A stretch of 64,000 bases of DNA from Gonapodya prolifera JEL478 (lineage: Eukaryota; Monoblepharomycota; Monoblepharidomycetes; Monoblepharidales; Gonapodyaceae), in assembly GCA_001574975.1 (NCBI GenBank), contig KQ965753.1, forward strand, positions 372,001 through 436,000, written 5' to 3'. Numbering within the stretch: the stretch's first letter is position 1; each line of letters starts with the position of its first letter. Positions 36,123-46,197 of the stretch are shown piece after piece. The position numbers and the translations under genes are program-made. The notes beneath the pieces were generated by a model. The model had not been told where the DNA came from, ran no database searches, and was given only the letters and a program-made list of their open reading frames with translations.

Positions 36123-39100
36123 TCAATGTAAAACATCCGAGTATATGTCTAAGATACCTTCTTTGGAAAGCGCTTCTAGAAGAGTTTGCTTGGATTCATC
36201 CCCATCAATACTTTTCACAACGGCTCTCAGAGTGCCTTGATGGCCCTCCCTTCCAGCCCAACGAAAGAACTCCATCATGTGTTCTTGTCCAACTTGACCA
36301 CGTCTCAGCAAAGGGAACAAAAATGTTCCCAGTGTTTTTACTGATGGTGAGACGTTAAATGATGACATTTCCGTTCGCAAGGTGGACAGTGCCGACGCGA
36401 TTTGTCCCAAACGAATCAGCCCTTCTATTCGAGAGTTCCACACATTTTCCCAAGAAAGCAACTCGGGAAATTCCGACTGGATCTCTTTCCATATCATGTC
36501 AAACTCTTTAGGCCGATTTGCATGGGCAAGGGCATCCAGCACGATGCTTGCCAACGCTTCCGAGTTGGATGTGACATTGCATGAGGACAACTCTTTAACC
36601 GTATTCCAAACCACTAGCACACTGGACCAAAGTCCCACACGGGAGTAACAATCTGCGACTGTGGCCCATACAGCAGGCTCAGTTCGAGTATCCATTCCAA
36701 TGCTCCTCATGGCAGCAAGCAAATCTTCCATTCGTTGTACATTTCCAGATTTTGCGAGATTATCCAGAAGAATGACATAAGACCCTATGTGTGGTTTCAT
36801 GCCGTCTATGAGTATGGCATTGAAAGTACTTTCAGCTCCTTTCATGTCACCCCGGGAAGACTGCATTCGCATCACGTGTGTGTAGGCTTGCTGCGGAATA
36901 ACCATGCCTTTGCTACGTAACATTTCCAACAGTGTAATGGCATCCACATGATCGACAGACAAAGACTTGACCGCATTGCGGAACAACGCCCTCAACGACA
37001 TAGGTTTAATTGGAACCCCAAGCTTTGCCATTATTTCCGCGACTTCCAACGCTCGAGAAACCTCCCCAGTTCGCGCAAACACCTGCACAACGTAACTATC
37101 GTTCGCAGAAACTTTGCGCACAACTGCGTCTGTTGAGTCTTTGCGAAGCTTTCCAACAAGAGCTGGATCTAGTGAGAGAATAGGCAGTTGGCTCGTGATT
37201 TCATGCATTCTCCTGATGTTTTCCGGTGAACCATCACGCCACAGAGCTTCGACAACTTTGAGCTTGTCATATACGCCAAGGTCTTTGAGGCAACGCACTC
37301 TGTGGTTACGTTCTGCATCTTCAAGGAGTTTGAGAGCCCTGTCTAAAGCCTCAGGCATCGTGTGGAGAGGCGCATCATTCATGGTTGGAAACTCTTCCTC
37401 CATGGACAAGTCATCTTGCTCCTCAGCAGTTGCGTCCATCTGCTCCGATTGATGCAATCTGCGAGACCATGTACCACTGCCCAAAAGCGCGTCTAAGTAA
37501 AGAGAATAAGGAAATGTAAACTGAGGTTGAGATGCTGGTTTAATTTCTGACGCAGATGTGGTCTTTCTTTCCCAGTACGCTTTCTCAAAGACTCGAACAA
37601 TGTCTCCTTGGCTGCCTTGCTTGGCAAGGCCATCTAGCACGTAAACGACAGATAACCAATCTGGGACACCGCCCAGTTTGTCCCTGGACTCCCATAGGAC
37701 TGCCTCGGCTTGCTCAATCTCTCCCAAAGCTGCGTGAAGATAAGTGCGCAATGTAAACATTTGCGCTCTCGGGGAGCGAGCAACTGTAGCAAGAGACGGG
37801 TCGATATAGTTGGCCAAGGGTTGTTTGTAAAGCCAAGATGCGTTGTAGTCAAACCGTTCGAAAAATTCCCACCATTCCTCCATTTCCTGAACCAAGTCAA
37901 GTTTGTAGGACGGCTTCCGATCTCCACTCCTATCGTAAGCTCGAGCGGGGGGAGATCCACCTTTGAGCACCCGTATCCCACTAACTGCAGCCGCCCGTGC
38001 CACGGCGTTCAAGTGCCTCAGCACCGCCGCAAATTGAAGAAAGTTGCTGTTTCCAAGAACGCGGTTCGATGGATCTTCTTTGAAGGCACGCTCCCTCCGC
38101 ATGCGAAGCTGTTTGAGGATGCTCGAGGACAAAGACAACCCGTCGACCAAAGCTTCAAACGGGAGATAAACTCTCGAAATGAAACTGATTGGAGCATAAA
38201 ACATTCCTGGATATCCCTGTTCAGCAGTACGAATGAAGGTTGCGCGATGATCCTTCGGAGAAGATAGCAGCTGTGTGACAGAAGTGCTGGGAGGCAGGAA
38301 AAGAGCCCTGTCAGGGAACAAAGTCGAAAGCCACTCTCCAACAATACCACCGCTCGGGTTCTGTTTCGCCGACAAACACCGTTGAAACACATTGGTTGCC
38401 CACCGCCTGTGTTGAGACAGCCTCTTTTGTGCAAGGATAGAAGCGTGAGACCCCGCTCCTTGGTTTGTGCACTCCGCCGCGATAATGCCTTCCACCTGAC
38501 GAGCGATTGCACAGAGCAAGGCGGTGTAAGGTCCTTCGGTGAGGGTAACTCGTGAGCTGGGAAAAGTTTCGGCCTCGTCTAATAGCTCGTTGGCCACACG
38601 GATTTGGCCGGCGCGGCAGAGGTGAGATATAACAGTGGTGTACGAGTATGCATTTGGAGGCACTCCGAAACGAGGAAATACAGTTCGAAAGAAGAGGAGC
38701 AAGGTATGAGCATCGAAAGGCGCGAACATTGAAGACGCTATGTGCTCCACAGGTGTGGATTGATCTTGGTGGTTCGCGGATGCTTCCTTTGGTACAATAA
38801 CATCAAGACTCGTGTCGGCTGCAGCGCCTGCCGGTACTGATGGCAAAGTGCGACCGGCCAAGTCCAACAGAGCCGTCATGGTGACAACGTCAGGTTTTAT
38901 CCTGAGGCGTGAAAACTCCTTGTCCACAATGTGTGCAGCGAATGCGTAAGTTTCTTTGGCTAGTTCGGAGGAGCCGCCGATACGGATTGACTTTGCTAAG
39001 CAGTCGATGACAATGTTCAAGATGCGGAGCGTGGGAGGCACCCCGTGCTCCTCCATTTTCGATAAAAATGACTGAATTGAAGGGACAAATGATGTGTTGA

Positions 39101-40153
39101 CTGTGTTTGTGTCTGCCGAGACATGGTGCCGAAGCGCAAATGCCAACGACTTGAATTCGGCTTCTGTGAGGACAGGCGTCGAAGAAATCTGCTTCTCGTT
39201 GGCGTCTTTTACCTCTTGCCGGAATTCGTCTTTAGCACCTTCCGCAGGGTGTCCAAACATTTGAACCATGTCATCCAATACTCGCTGAACCTTCTCAACA
39301 CCCCGTTTTGTGTCATCGACTGAGTCTTCTGGAAACCTTGTGGCGAAAGCATTTGCAATTCGAGAGAAATCGTTGCGTGACAGTGTGGACGCCGCGGCGG
39401 AATGGTGGTCATTGAGAAGGTAAAGGTAGGCTGCGAGAAACGTTTGGATGGACGATGTCCAAGCGAAAGTCACCATATCATCGGTGGCACACCCCCCTCC
39501 CGGCTCTCTACTTTTCCTTCTCGTGACTCACATTTCCAAGCTTCTTCAAGACAATTTCGTGACCTTTTCGCGTCAACCATCCTCTCGGCCAGCACTCTCA
39601 CAGGTCGGGGAAAGTTTTTAATTTCGCGTCTGCGATCTTCCTCAGCCTTGGCTCGGTCCGAATGAGTGAAAGGTGTACGCGATGCCGAGTTGATCCGAGG
39701 TAATGGGGTGAAGATGGAGGGAGGTCTCCACACGTGAGTTCGTGCAGTTGGGAGCCGAGCGATTCGGGGTGATGGAGACATGGGAGATGGCGCAGAAGTA
39801 TTCCGACGGGCTCTTGAGCTGGTAGTCGAAGTCGAATCAGACATTACTGAGCGACAACAGCTCGCTCCCGCTCCAGGTAGGTGATCGAGTAGCAAGGATA
39901 TCCGTCCAAAACTCATCCGGGCAGCTTCCGCGAGCTTATGGGAAACTGCCATCTGATGGAATTGGAGAAAAGACAAGTAAAGACATCGACGTGCTTTTTT
40001 TTGACCAAAGCCATCCTTGGTTGGCACTTCTTCGACGTTGATTCCACTGGGGCCATTCGACTTGCAAACGCATCCTATGTAAGAAAGCTCATTGAAATTG
40101 CGCGGTGATAGCGCTCCGATAGCGTGGAACAGCATTCTCGACGACGTTGCCAT
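36123..40153 (-). CDS. Pentatricopeptide repeat protein, probably mitochondrial
   Basis: Two exons, 40153-39532 and 39430-36123, join in phase (EEAWK then SYLYLLNDHH) to give about 1,309 residues. PPR proteins bind organelle RNA and act in its processing, stability or translation. Helical-pair repeats are seen through the protein, e.g. YTTVISHLCRAGQIRVANEL, YTHVMRMQSSRGDMKGAEST, YVILLDNLAKSGNVQRMEDL and WATVADCYSRVGLWSSVLVV. The first residues, MATSSRMLFHAIGALSPRN, look like a mitochondrial presequence. The region after it (to about residue 140) is Ser/Pro/Arg-rich and could hide an unrecognised intron. The specific RNA target cannot be told from sequence. Confidence 0.85.
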
Positions 40154-40265
40154 CGAAGATAAAGCCAGAGTCTGGAACAGTTGACCTCGTAGGAACTGTC
40201 CCGGTGGCAACTATTTATGCATTTAGCAGTCGTGACTTCATTCAAAGTCCGGATACGTCCCCTTT

Positions 40266-40740
40266 TTAACAGATCCGGGCCTCAACGAGAGCCGAGAGTA
40301 TCGTTTCCAATTTGACGTTTCGGACGGAATATATCCTTTCAAAGCCTTTCGCTACTCTGGNNNNNNNNNNNNNNNNNNNNNNNNNNNAGTTTGGCGACTC
40401 CTTTGACACGTTCAGCTGCACATTCACTGGTGAAGCCACCTCGGCAATCATCGTCTTACCGTTCGGAGAACGTGACACTGCACGACGCTCCCATTGCGAG
40501 ATCCAAAGCATCTGTCTCCCACAGTTCATCTGCAATTTCGTTGTCGACGAGGCGTATTATCTTGCCTTCAAAGTCGCAGAATTGTATGGACTCGACAATG
40601 CACATTTGGAGATACCAATCCCCACATCGTCCAAACGAGGTGTTACGGGCAGTGGACGCTCGGGTACGTCCAACAGTGGGAAAAACGATGCTACCTCCAA
40701 AGCGCAGTTTTCTAAATTCGGTGCAGGAGGGAAGTGGTGA
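40266..40740 (+). CDS. Hypothetical protein fragment around a small gap
   Basis: Upstream of a 27-N gap the plus strand reads ESREYRFQFDVSDGIYPFK; downstream a different frame reads FGDSFDTFSCTFTGEATSA and ends FSKFGAGGKW with a stop at 40740. It reads like coding sequence with beta-strand character, but neither start nor family is visible. The gap and surrounding indels prevent a firm model. Confidence 0.3.
40361..40387. other. Small assembly gap (about 27 N)
   Basis: Run of N inside the hypothetical plus-strand coding stretch. Confidence 0.99.
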
Positions 40741-40953
40741 GCATGACTGTGATTAATTTAAAACGGTCCACTCCTGGAATCGAACTAACCCCACCCAACG
40801 ATTTGTCCTACCTGTGCGGACCATAATTTACTTCGGGAGTGTCGACGCTGAAGGAGAATGGACCAGGAGGAACACGTGTGGTGACAGCTTGCACCCTAAT
40901 GCAGGAATCGTTCCTTGAGTGGACAGTGCGTGATGAAGTAAAAGCCAGAAATC

Positions 40954-42222
40954 TCACATTGGGCCAGCCTTTAATTCAGAGGCTGGCACACCGGTTTCGG
41001 TAGCTCCAGGTGCGTCCTCAGTCTCAGATTCTGAGTCGTTACACCTCGTGCTTTCCGACTCATCGCTCCTCGTGCTCATACGATCTGAAAGATCGTCCTC
41101 TTGCTGTCTTGCCCTTCTCCAACCACGCATCCCTCCTCCAGGACGGCTTTCTGGCAGCGTCATGCAAAAGAATTTAAACCCTTTTAAATGTTTTCCTCTT
41201 GGCAGATTCGGTGAGGTTTGGGTATTGTTGGGAGAGAGCGTGTTGGACAAGAGGGGAGGAAAGAAAGGAGGGCGACACGGGAGGGTGTACTCCATTTGAT
41301 GTGGCAGTAGGAGAAGAGTTGCCGCGCCCAGGTTGCCGTGCTATTTCAGTCTGGATCTCCTCATCTTTGATTTGCTCCAACTCCACGGTCTTTCGGTGTC
41401 GATAGTCTTCCAGCTTCACACGGGCTTCCTCGTCAGTGGGCGAGTAACTCGTGGAGCTCATTGCCTCGATCATTTCTGTGTTGGTCTCCCAGAGCGAGGT
41501 GAAACCGGGGGGTGGCGAATCGAGCAGCCGCACAATGCGGGAGAAAAATCGTATCGACGGTGGAAGGGACACGGTTCCTCTCGGAAAGACGGCCCGCATG
41601 TCAGAAAGCCACGTGCTCAGAGGCGCTGTGACGAGGGCCGGTGAAGATGCTTGCTCGCCTTTGAAAGGGACGCAGACCGCCCAATGATCCCGCATTCGTT
41701 TCAGAGAGCTGACGCAACCGCGAAGACGATTGGTATGCATTCTGAGCAGTTCTTTGTCGGCTTCAGACATCGCCGCGAGGGACTTCAAGGACTTTATTGC
41801 CTGGACGTTGGCCCAATATTGCCTTCCACTCCGATCACCAGCCGCTCGATCTCGGCCGCCCGCTGCTCCCTCACGACGATTCAAAGCTTCAGTGGCTCGT
41901 TAGACCGGATTGGTGGCTTCTGCTCTCTCGCCCACTTATTATAGAATGCCGGCCATCTATCCACTGCGGGCTTCACCGTCCAATCGAGGTCGAGGCCCGG
42001 CGACCGCTTCCAGTCATTGCCGGCATAGCGGAACGCGTGGAATTCAGCGAGAATAGGTGGATGATGCTGCCGGATAGTGTCGAGCAGCTGAGCAGATGTT
42101 TCGCCGACATCTCCCGCGAACACTTCCCAGAGTCCACTGGACGGCGGCGGAAGAGACAGGCGAAGCTGCGACGTTTCTGCGAGCGTAGATGTTGTCATAA
42201 TAACGCGAGCTCGCTGCGTCAT
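40954..42222 (-). CDS. Hypothetical protein, charged C-terminus, frame change near 41,885
   Basis: The frame 42222-41881 (LRLSLPPPSSGLWEVFAGD ... WKRSPGLDLDWTVKPAVDRW) is followed immediately, one frame over, by 41884-41174, which reads RQYWANVQAIKSLKSLAAMS, LRGCVSSLKRMRDHWAVCV, a helix-rich middle and a Pro/Ser-rich end. A Ser/Glu-rich acidic stretch (SDESESTRCNDSESETEDAP) lies at 40,954-41,100 and may be the last exon. The join at about 41,883 is too tight for an intron, so an indel is likely. I do not recognise the family. Confidence 0.4.
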
Positions 42223-42258
42223 TGGTCTGTGTGGATCGATGGAAGACTGTTGTGGCCT

Positions 42259-42798
42259 TCATGGCCGCGGCACTGCAGTTGTAGTCCACACTTGTAAAAT
42301 AAGATCAATCTGCACACCAATGAATTGATTGTCCCTTCTGCTCGCTGAACGTTCAGACATCCGTGCAGCACCGGGCAACGGTTTCAACCGTCGAATTACA
42401 GGGCGTGGCCAGGCTTCGAATCCAACTTCCCATGCAGGGTCTTTGCCTACCTCATACTTCTCATCGATGTTGGGCGGCGGGGGGCCATCTACAGTCCACC
42501 AGGCAGCACTAATCGACCAAAGTTCTTCAAGATCCATCTTATTCTGTCCCTGATTGCCATCGGGAGTGAACGGTACAGTTGCGATGTTCAGACACCATAT
42601 AATTCGTTTTCCCAATTGCGTTTCCACGATTGGAGTAATTGGCGTATTTGTCCAGTGCGAACAAGAAATTGGACATCGAGGGATGGTCAAACTGTGCTCG
42701 AGTTGTGCTGCCTCTGAGGAAAACTGAAATTTTGTGCACCGGTTGCCGGTGGGGACAAAAACGATAAATGTGTTCTGATCCCACCGTGAGCCATTCAA
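42259..42798 (-). CDS. Hypothetical protein fragment, possibly upstream exons of the 42,222 gene
   Basis: An open frame without a good ATG start reads NTFIVFVPTGNRCTKFQFSS, then RPVIRRLKPLPGAARMSE. It ends next to the next minus-strand frame and may be an earlier exon of the same gene. No domain recognised. Its upstream end overlaps the short direct repeats that border the inverted duplication, so its promoter or start may have been replaced by that event. Confidence 0.3.
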   Translation of the reverse strand: MNGSRWDQNTFIVFVPTGNRCTKFQFSSEAAQLEHSLTIPRCPISCSHWTNTPITPIVETQLGKRIIWCLNIATVPFTPDGNQGQNKMDLEELWSISAAWWTVDGPPPPNIDEKYEVGKDPAWEVGFEAWPRPVIRRLKPLPGAARMSERSASRRDNQFIGVQIDLILQVWTTTAVPRP

Positions 42799-42880
42799 TT
42801 AGTGATTAGTGAGGTGGGGACAAGAACGATACATGTATTTATGACCCCACCGTGAGGCATTTGATACAAGGTTGGGAGAT
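42720..42880. repeat. Short direct repeats at the edge of the inverted duplication
   Basis: Two copies of a roughly 50-bp unit of the form ggggacaa.aacgata.atgt, ending in ccccaccgtgag.catt, occur at about 42,750-42,800 and 42,815-42,865. A third, inverted copy is at about 51,425-51,485 beside the other arm. They mark the outer edge of the duplication on both sides. Confidence 0.6.
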
Positions 42881-43173
42881 GCATTTGCCTAAGTGTTATG
42901 GTATTAAATCCCCCAACACCACCTCCGTTCTTCAACCGACAATCAAAAGCCACCCCAGAGACCACTCGTAGTGCTACCAGTGTCGTAAATTTACTCCTAC
43001 CGCACTATCCTATCTCCACGCGTCCCGGCTGATACAGTTTCACCCAGGGTTCCACTCAGGAAGTCTCAGCTCCATCGATTTACCCGAACCGAACCCCAAG
43101 CCGAGCACTTCAAAACACAACAATCCGTCCCCGATAATCCATCAAACACATTTCACACACTTGCATCAAAGAC

Positions 43174-43781
43174 ATGACCTGGAAATCCACCGCCATCGCT
43201 GCCATCTGGGAGCAAGAGCTGGAGGAAGCCCCCCCATCGTACAAAGACGTCGAAACTGAGCCATCTCTCCCACCTAACGAACCGGCCTCACTCCCGGCCA
43301 CCCTCCCGGTTCCTACCGCACCTGTCATCGCCTACGCTCCTCCTCGAACACTCATCGGGGTGATCCTTGACGCCGTGATTCCCGGTCACGCTGAGCGAAG
43401 AGCGGTCAAGTGTGTCCGGAAGGAGATCCGCCACGCTCAGAAGAGGTGTAGGAGGGAAGTCAAGTGGGCTATGAAGGAGCAGAGGAGGGAGATACGCCAT
43501 GCGATGCGACACGGGCAAGGTATGTTGCGTGAGGTTTCTTACGTTCAGTTGTTCGGGTTTTAAAATGCTCGAAACCCTCGGCAGTTCCGGTAGCCTTCTT
43601 CCCACATCTGCAGTCGCCCAGATGCTATGCTCGCGCTCCTCCTGTCGTCTTGATACCCCAATCCCAATCGTGAGTGTTTCTTTTGAAAACGTCTGAACTG
43701 TAACTTCACTCACCGATGGATTGCATCCCAACTACTCGATACAGGTCTTCCTCGTCAATCGCATCACCAAATTTGAATTAA
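43174..43781 (+). CDS. Small PPxY-type protein, paralogue P1
   Basis: The ATG at 43174 starts MTWKSTAIAAIWEQELEEAPPSYKDV, with a PPSY motif that fits the WW-domain ligand pattern PPxY. A proline-rich stretch and the family core TLIGVILDAVIPGHAERRAV follow, then a highly charged helix (RKEIRHAQKRCRREVKWAM, RREIRHAMRHG). Splicing at 43,5xx (caa g|gtatgt) continues in frame with VPVAFFPHLQSPRCYARAPP, and a short last exon ends at 43781. Function unknown; the build suggests an adaptor with a membrane-adjacent short hydrophobic segment (LIGVILDAVI) and a coiled-coil or helical tail. Same family as P2 and P3. Confidence 0.6.
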
Positions 43782-44141
43782 TTCTTGGTGATTTGGGGAG
43801 GGGTGGGATAGATTGTATTGAATTTGAATTTGAATTTGTACGACTTAGATTTGTATTGTTATGTCAGAAATACCACCATTGTGCACGTGGAACTCTTTGG
43901 CGATAGTTCACAGGTGGGCGGACGCTTGAGTACTGAGTCGAGAGCGTTGACAAAAGGGATTTCGTCGCATTACTTGTTGGAGAAGGAGTGAGGCGAAAGA
44001 GAAGTGGAGACTATTTACATTGAGACGAACACAAGCCAACGGCCTTCTGTTCCATCTGCGCTTTACAATGAGTGCATGAATATAACAACCACAACCCACA
44101 ACCCACAACGCCCCACACCACAGGCCCCAGAAGCCGAACGT

Positions 44142-44947
44142 TTACTCGTCGGCCTCGTCCTCGGGCGAGATGTTGAAGTACTTGAGCTGGTAAGTGGTCT
44201 TGGAGGTCGAGATAACGCGGACATAGTCGCGGAGCTGCTGCTTCTTGAGGAATTTCCTGGGTGGGAGGTGGGAAAGGGGAGATGATGAGTACGGATGCAG
44301 GCCGCGTCGAAGGGGGGAACAGTGGGCTCACTTGGTCAGGTACTTGAGGTATCGCTTGGCGAAGGGCACCTTGGGGTCGACGGTCACGGCGATGCTGTTG
44401 CCGTCGGGCTTGGAGATGGTGATGGCTTCACCGAGGTTGCTGGTGCGCCCGGCGACCTTGATACGGTCCTGGAGGAACTTCTCCTGCATACGTGGCGGTC
44501 TCGTGTTGAGTTCCATTCCCGAAAGTGGTCACAAGGTTCCCAACACTCACGAACGAAGCGGTGTCGAAGATCCCGTCCTTCACGGGGTCCGAAGCGTCCA
44601 AGACGTACTTGTGCGCGACGGCCTTCTTGGCTCCCTTCTTTCCGGCAACGGCGCCCTTGGCGGTTCTCTTTTTGGTGATGCAGCCAGGGAGAAACGAAGA
44701 ACGGAACGGACAATTGAGCACACCGGTACCCGCATTGCGGCCAGAGTCAACGCTCATCAGCGGGAGTGCAAAGTCTCTACCCGTAAAGGGCAAAAGGACT
44801 CCCAAGAGCAGGCCAGCGCGGGATGGGCTACTCGTTCGCCGTGAGCCGAGTGCGAGGCTCGGTGGAGGCGGAACGTGGCCGCGCAGATGGCTGGCCAGTC
44901 TTGGTATTCATTTGGGAGTGTCCATTGATACTCACGATTGGTGCCAT
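44142..44947 (-). CDS. RPL22: 60S ribosomal protein eL22
   Basis: Structural protein of the large ribosomal subunit. Exons 44947-44936, 44667-44551, 44483-44332 and 44256-44142 join in frame to give 131 residues. Signature segments are [76 protein letters not shown] and the acidic end SPEDEADE, all as in eukaryotic eL22. The first exon as modelled encodes only MAPI, directly before a gtgagt donor. The acceptor of exon 2 follows a short purine run and is the least certain border. Basic Lys/Ala-rich N-terminus, as usual for the family. Confidence 0.92.
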
Positions 44948-45238
44948 TTGAGTGATGGGTGTCGAGGATTCTCAAACTTTGGATTCCACACCGAAAATGG
45001 GCCGAAAAGATATCCGCAGAAAGAGAGGAGTGAGTAGACTGACTTGGGCGCAACGGCGGGATGCAGAACACTCACAGAGAGTTGGATGGATGGGTTCCCG
45101 TGTGGAGTCGGCTGAATACTTGGGATGGCGGATAAATTTATTCGCCCCGCGCAACAAAGGTGACCGGGAAATAAGAAAAGCAAAGACAAATAATAGTTGG
45201 TCATAATGCGTACTTTTTTAAACATACATATTACCAAA

Positions 45239-45658
45239 TCAAGAGCTGACAGTGCAACCAACATTTCGAAGAAGAGTCACAGCTTTTTGTACATCGGCCT
45301 CGTTTACAAGTATGTAGTCCGTATCAAACGTTGCAATAACAAAGATCGCAATCTTGCAGTTCGCAAGCAGCTCAGCGACTGGTGCGAGGACGCCCACCAA
45401 GTCTAAGTCGAATGTTCCGACAATCTGAAGTGCTTGGAAGGACTGGGTCACCTTATCCGGCGGAGGCGAGAGAGATACAATGCTCTCGACTGGAAGCGTT
45501 ATGGAGAGCTCGGATGGTGTTCGGGTGACCGTCAGAAAGGAACTGGTTGGTTCCGACAGTAGGCCGAGCAATGCCTTCGGGGTCTTTGCAGATGCGGCAT
45601 AGCGACAGATTGCCAGCGGAGTGCGATGCAATATGAAGGACCGATCCTCAATTGGCAT
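45239..45658 (-). CDS. ACT-domain protein, CASTOR type
   Basis: An intact 139-residue frame starting MPIEDRSFILHRTPLAICRY (ATG at 45658). It contains LTVTRTPSELSITLPVE, VGTFDLDLVGVLAPVAELLA and IAIFVIATFDTDYILVNEAD, the pattern of the two-ACT-domain proteins related to the CASTOR amino-acid sensors and to small bacterial ACT proteins. These domains bind amino acids as regulators. No enzyme domain is attached. Whether this one senses an amino acid, and which, cannot be read from sequence. It is intronless here, unlike its neighbours, which is compatible with (but does not show) transfer. Confidence 0.8.
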   Translation of the reverse strand: MPIEDRSFILHRTPLAICRYAASAKTPKALLGLLSEPTSSFLTVTRTPSELSITLPVESIVSLSPPPDKVTQSFQALQIVGTFDLDLVGVLAPVAELLANCKIAIFVIATFDTDYILVNEADVQKAVTLLRNVGCTVSS

Positions 45659-45921
45659 TTCGTGAGTGCAGCGACGTGCGGGATGATTGTACTGGAGGTG
45701 AAAGAAGAAGGCCGGGCAAATGAACTGCATCAACCCAACTCAAGGAGAGACAAAGCCGGTAATTCTACTCTTTCCTTATTTCGTCGGAGAGGCGAATTAC
45801 AGGAACGAACATTTCTATCATGCTTATCGCGACGAACGGCGGAGAGAGATCGAGTCGACATTTAACGGAAAGCGGACAACATGACGTTGTTTTTCCAGCA
45901 ACCGTACACAAATCTCAGTTA

Positions 45922-46086
45922 TTAAAGTTTCCTACGGCGATAGAAAACCGGTGCAAAAATGGGGTGCGGCAATAGGCACAAAGGGGTCACGAGAACAACT
46001 CCCGTCAAAAGCACCGCCAGCGTAACTTGGTCTGGTAGGCGTCTTCGGGACATCTCAACATTACTGCAAGGAGCGCGGAAATCCAT
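45922..46086 (-). CDS. Possible 54-residue single-pass membrane protein
   Basis: From the ATG at 46086 the frame reads MDFRAPCSNVEMSRRRLPDQ, then a hydrophobic helix VTLAVLLTGVVLVTPLCLLP and a basic end (FYRRRKL). A later ATG (MSRRRLPD) would give 43 residues. Such a build fits small organelle or ER membrane proteins, but I cannot name it. It is head to head with the ankyrin/DIL gene starting 112 bp away. Could be chance. Confidence 0.35.
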   Translation of the reverse strand: MDFRAPCSNVEMSRRRLPDQVTLAVLLTGVVLVTPLCLLPHPIFAPVFYRRRKL

Positions 46087-46197
46087 CGGAGAATTAGGCG
46101 AGGTGGGTGTGTCGATGTTTGTTGCCTGGACCCTTGAAGATCTTTTCACGCTTTTCGCCTGCACAACCAGGAATCGATTGTCCCCTTCCAGTGAACG

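Larger units (their letters stand above)
42720..43781 (+). repeat. Inverted duplication, left arm
   Basis: This segment recurs as its reverse complement at about 50,512-51,490. The match includes promoter sequence (caaccgac..tcaaa.gccacc.cagag.ccactcgtagtg, then gtaaatttactcctaccg), the small coding gene and its introns. Similarity is high but not perfect, by eye around 80-90% in the best stretches. Confidence 0.75.

Noticed and set aside
40750-40815. tRNA-like stretch (tggaatcgaac resembling a T-arm)
   Set aside because: Read on the minus strand it gives ttcgattcc, but the flanking bases do not form the five-pair T-stem and no matching D- or anticodon arm is seen.
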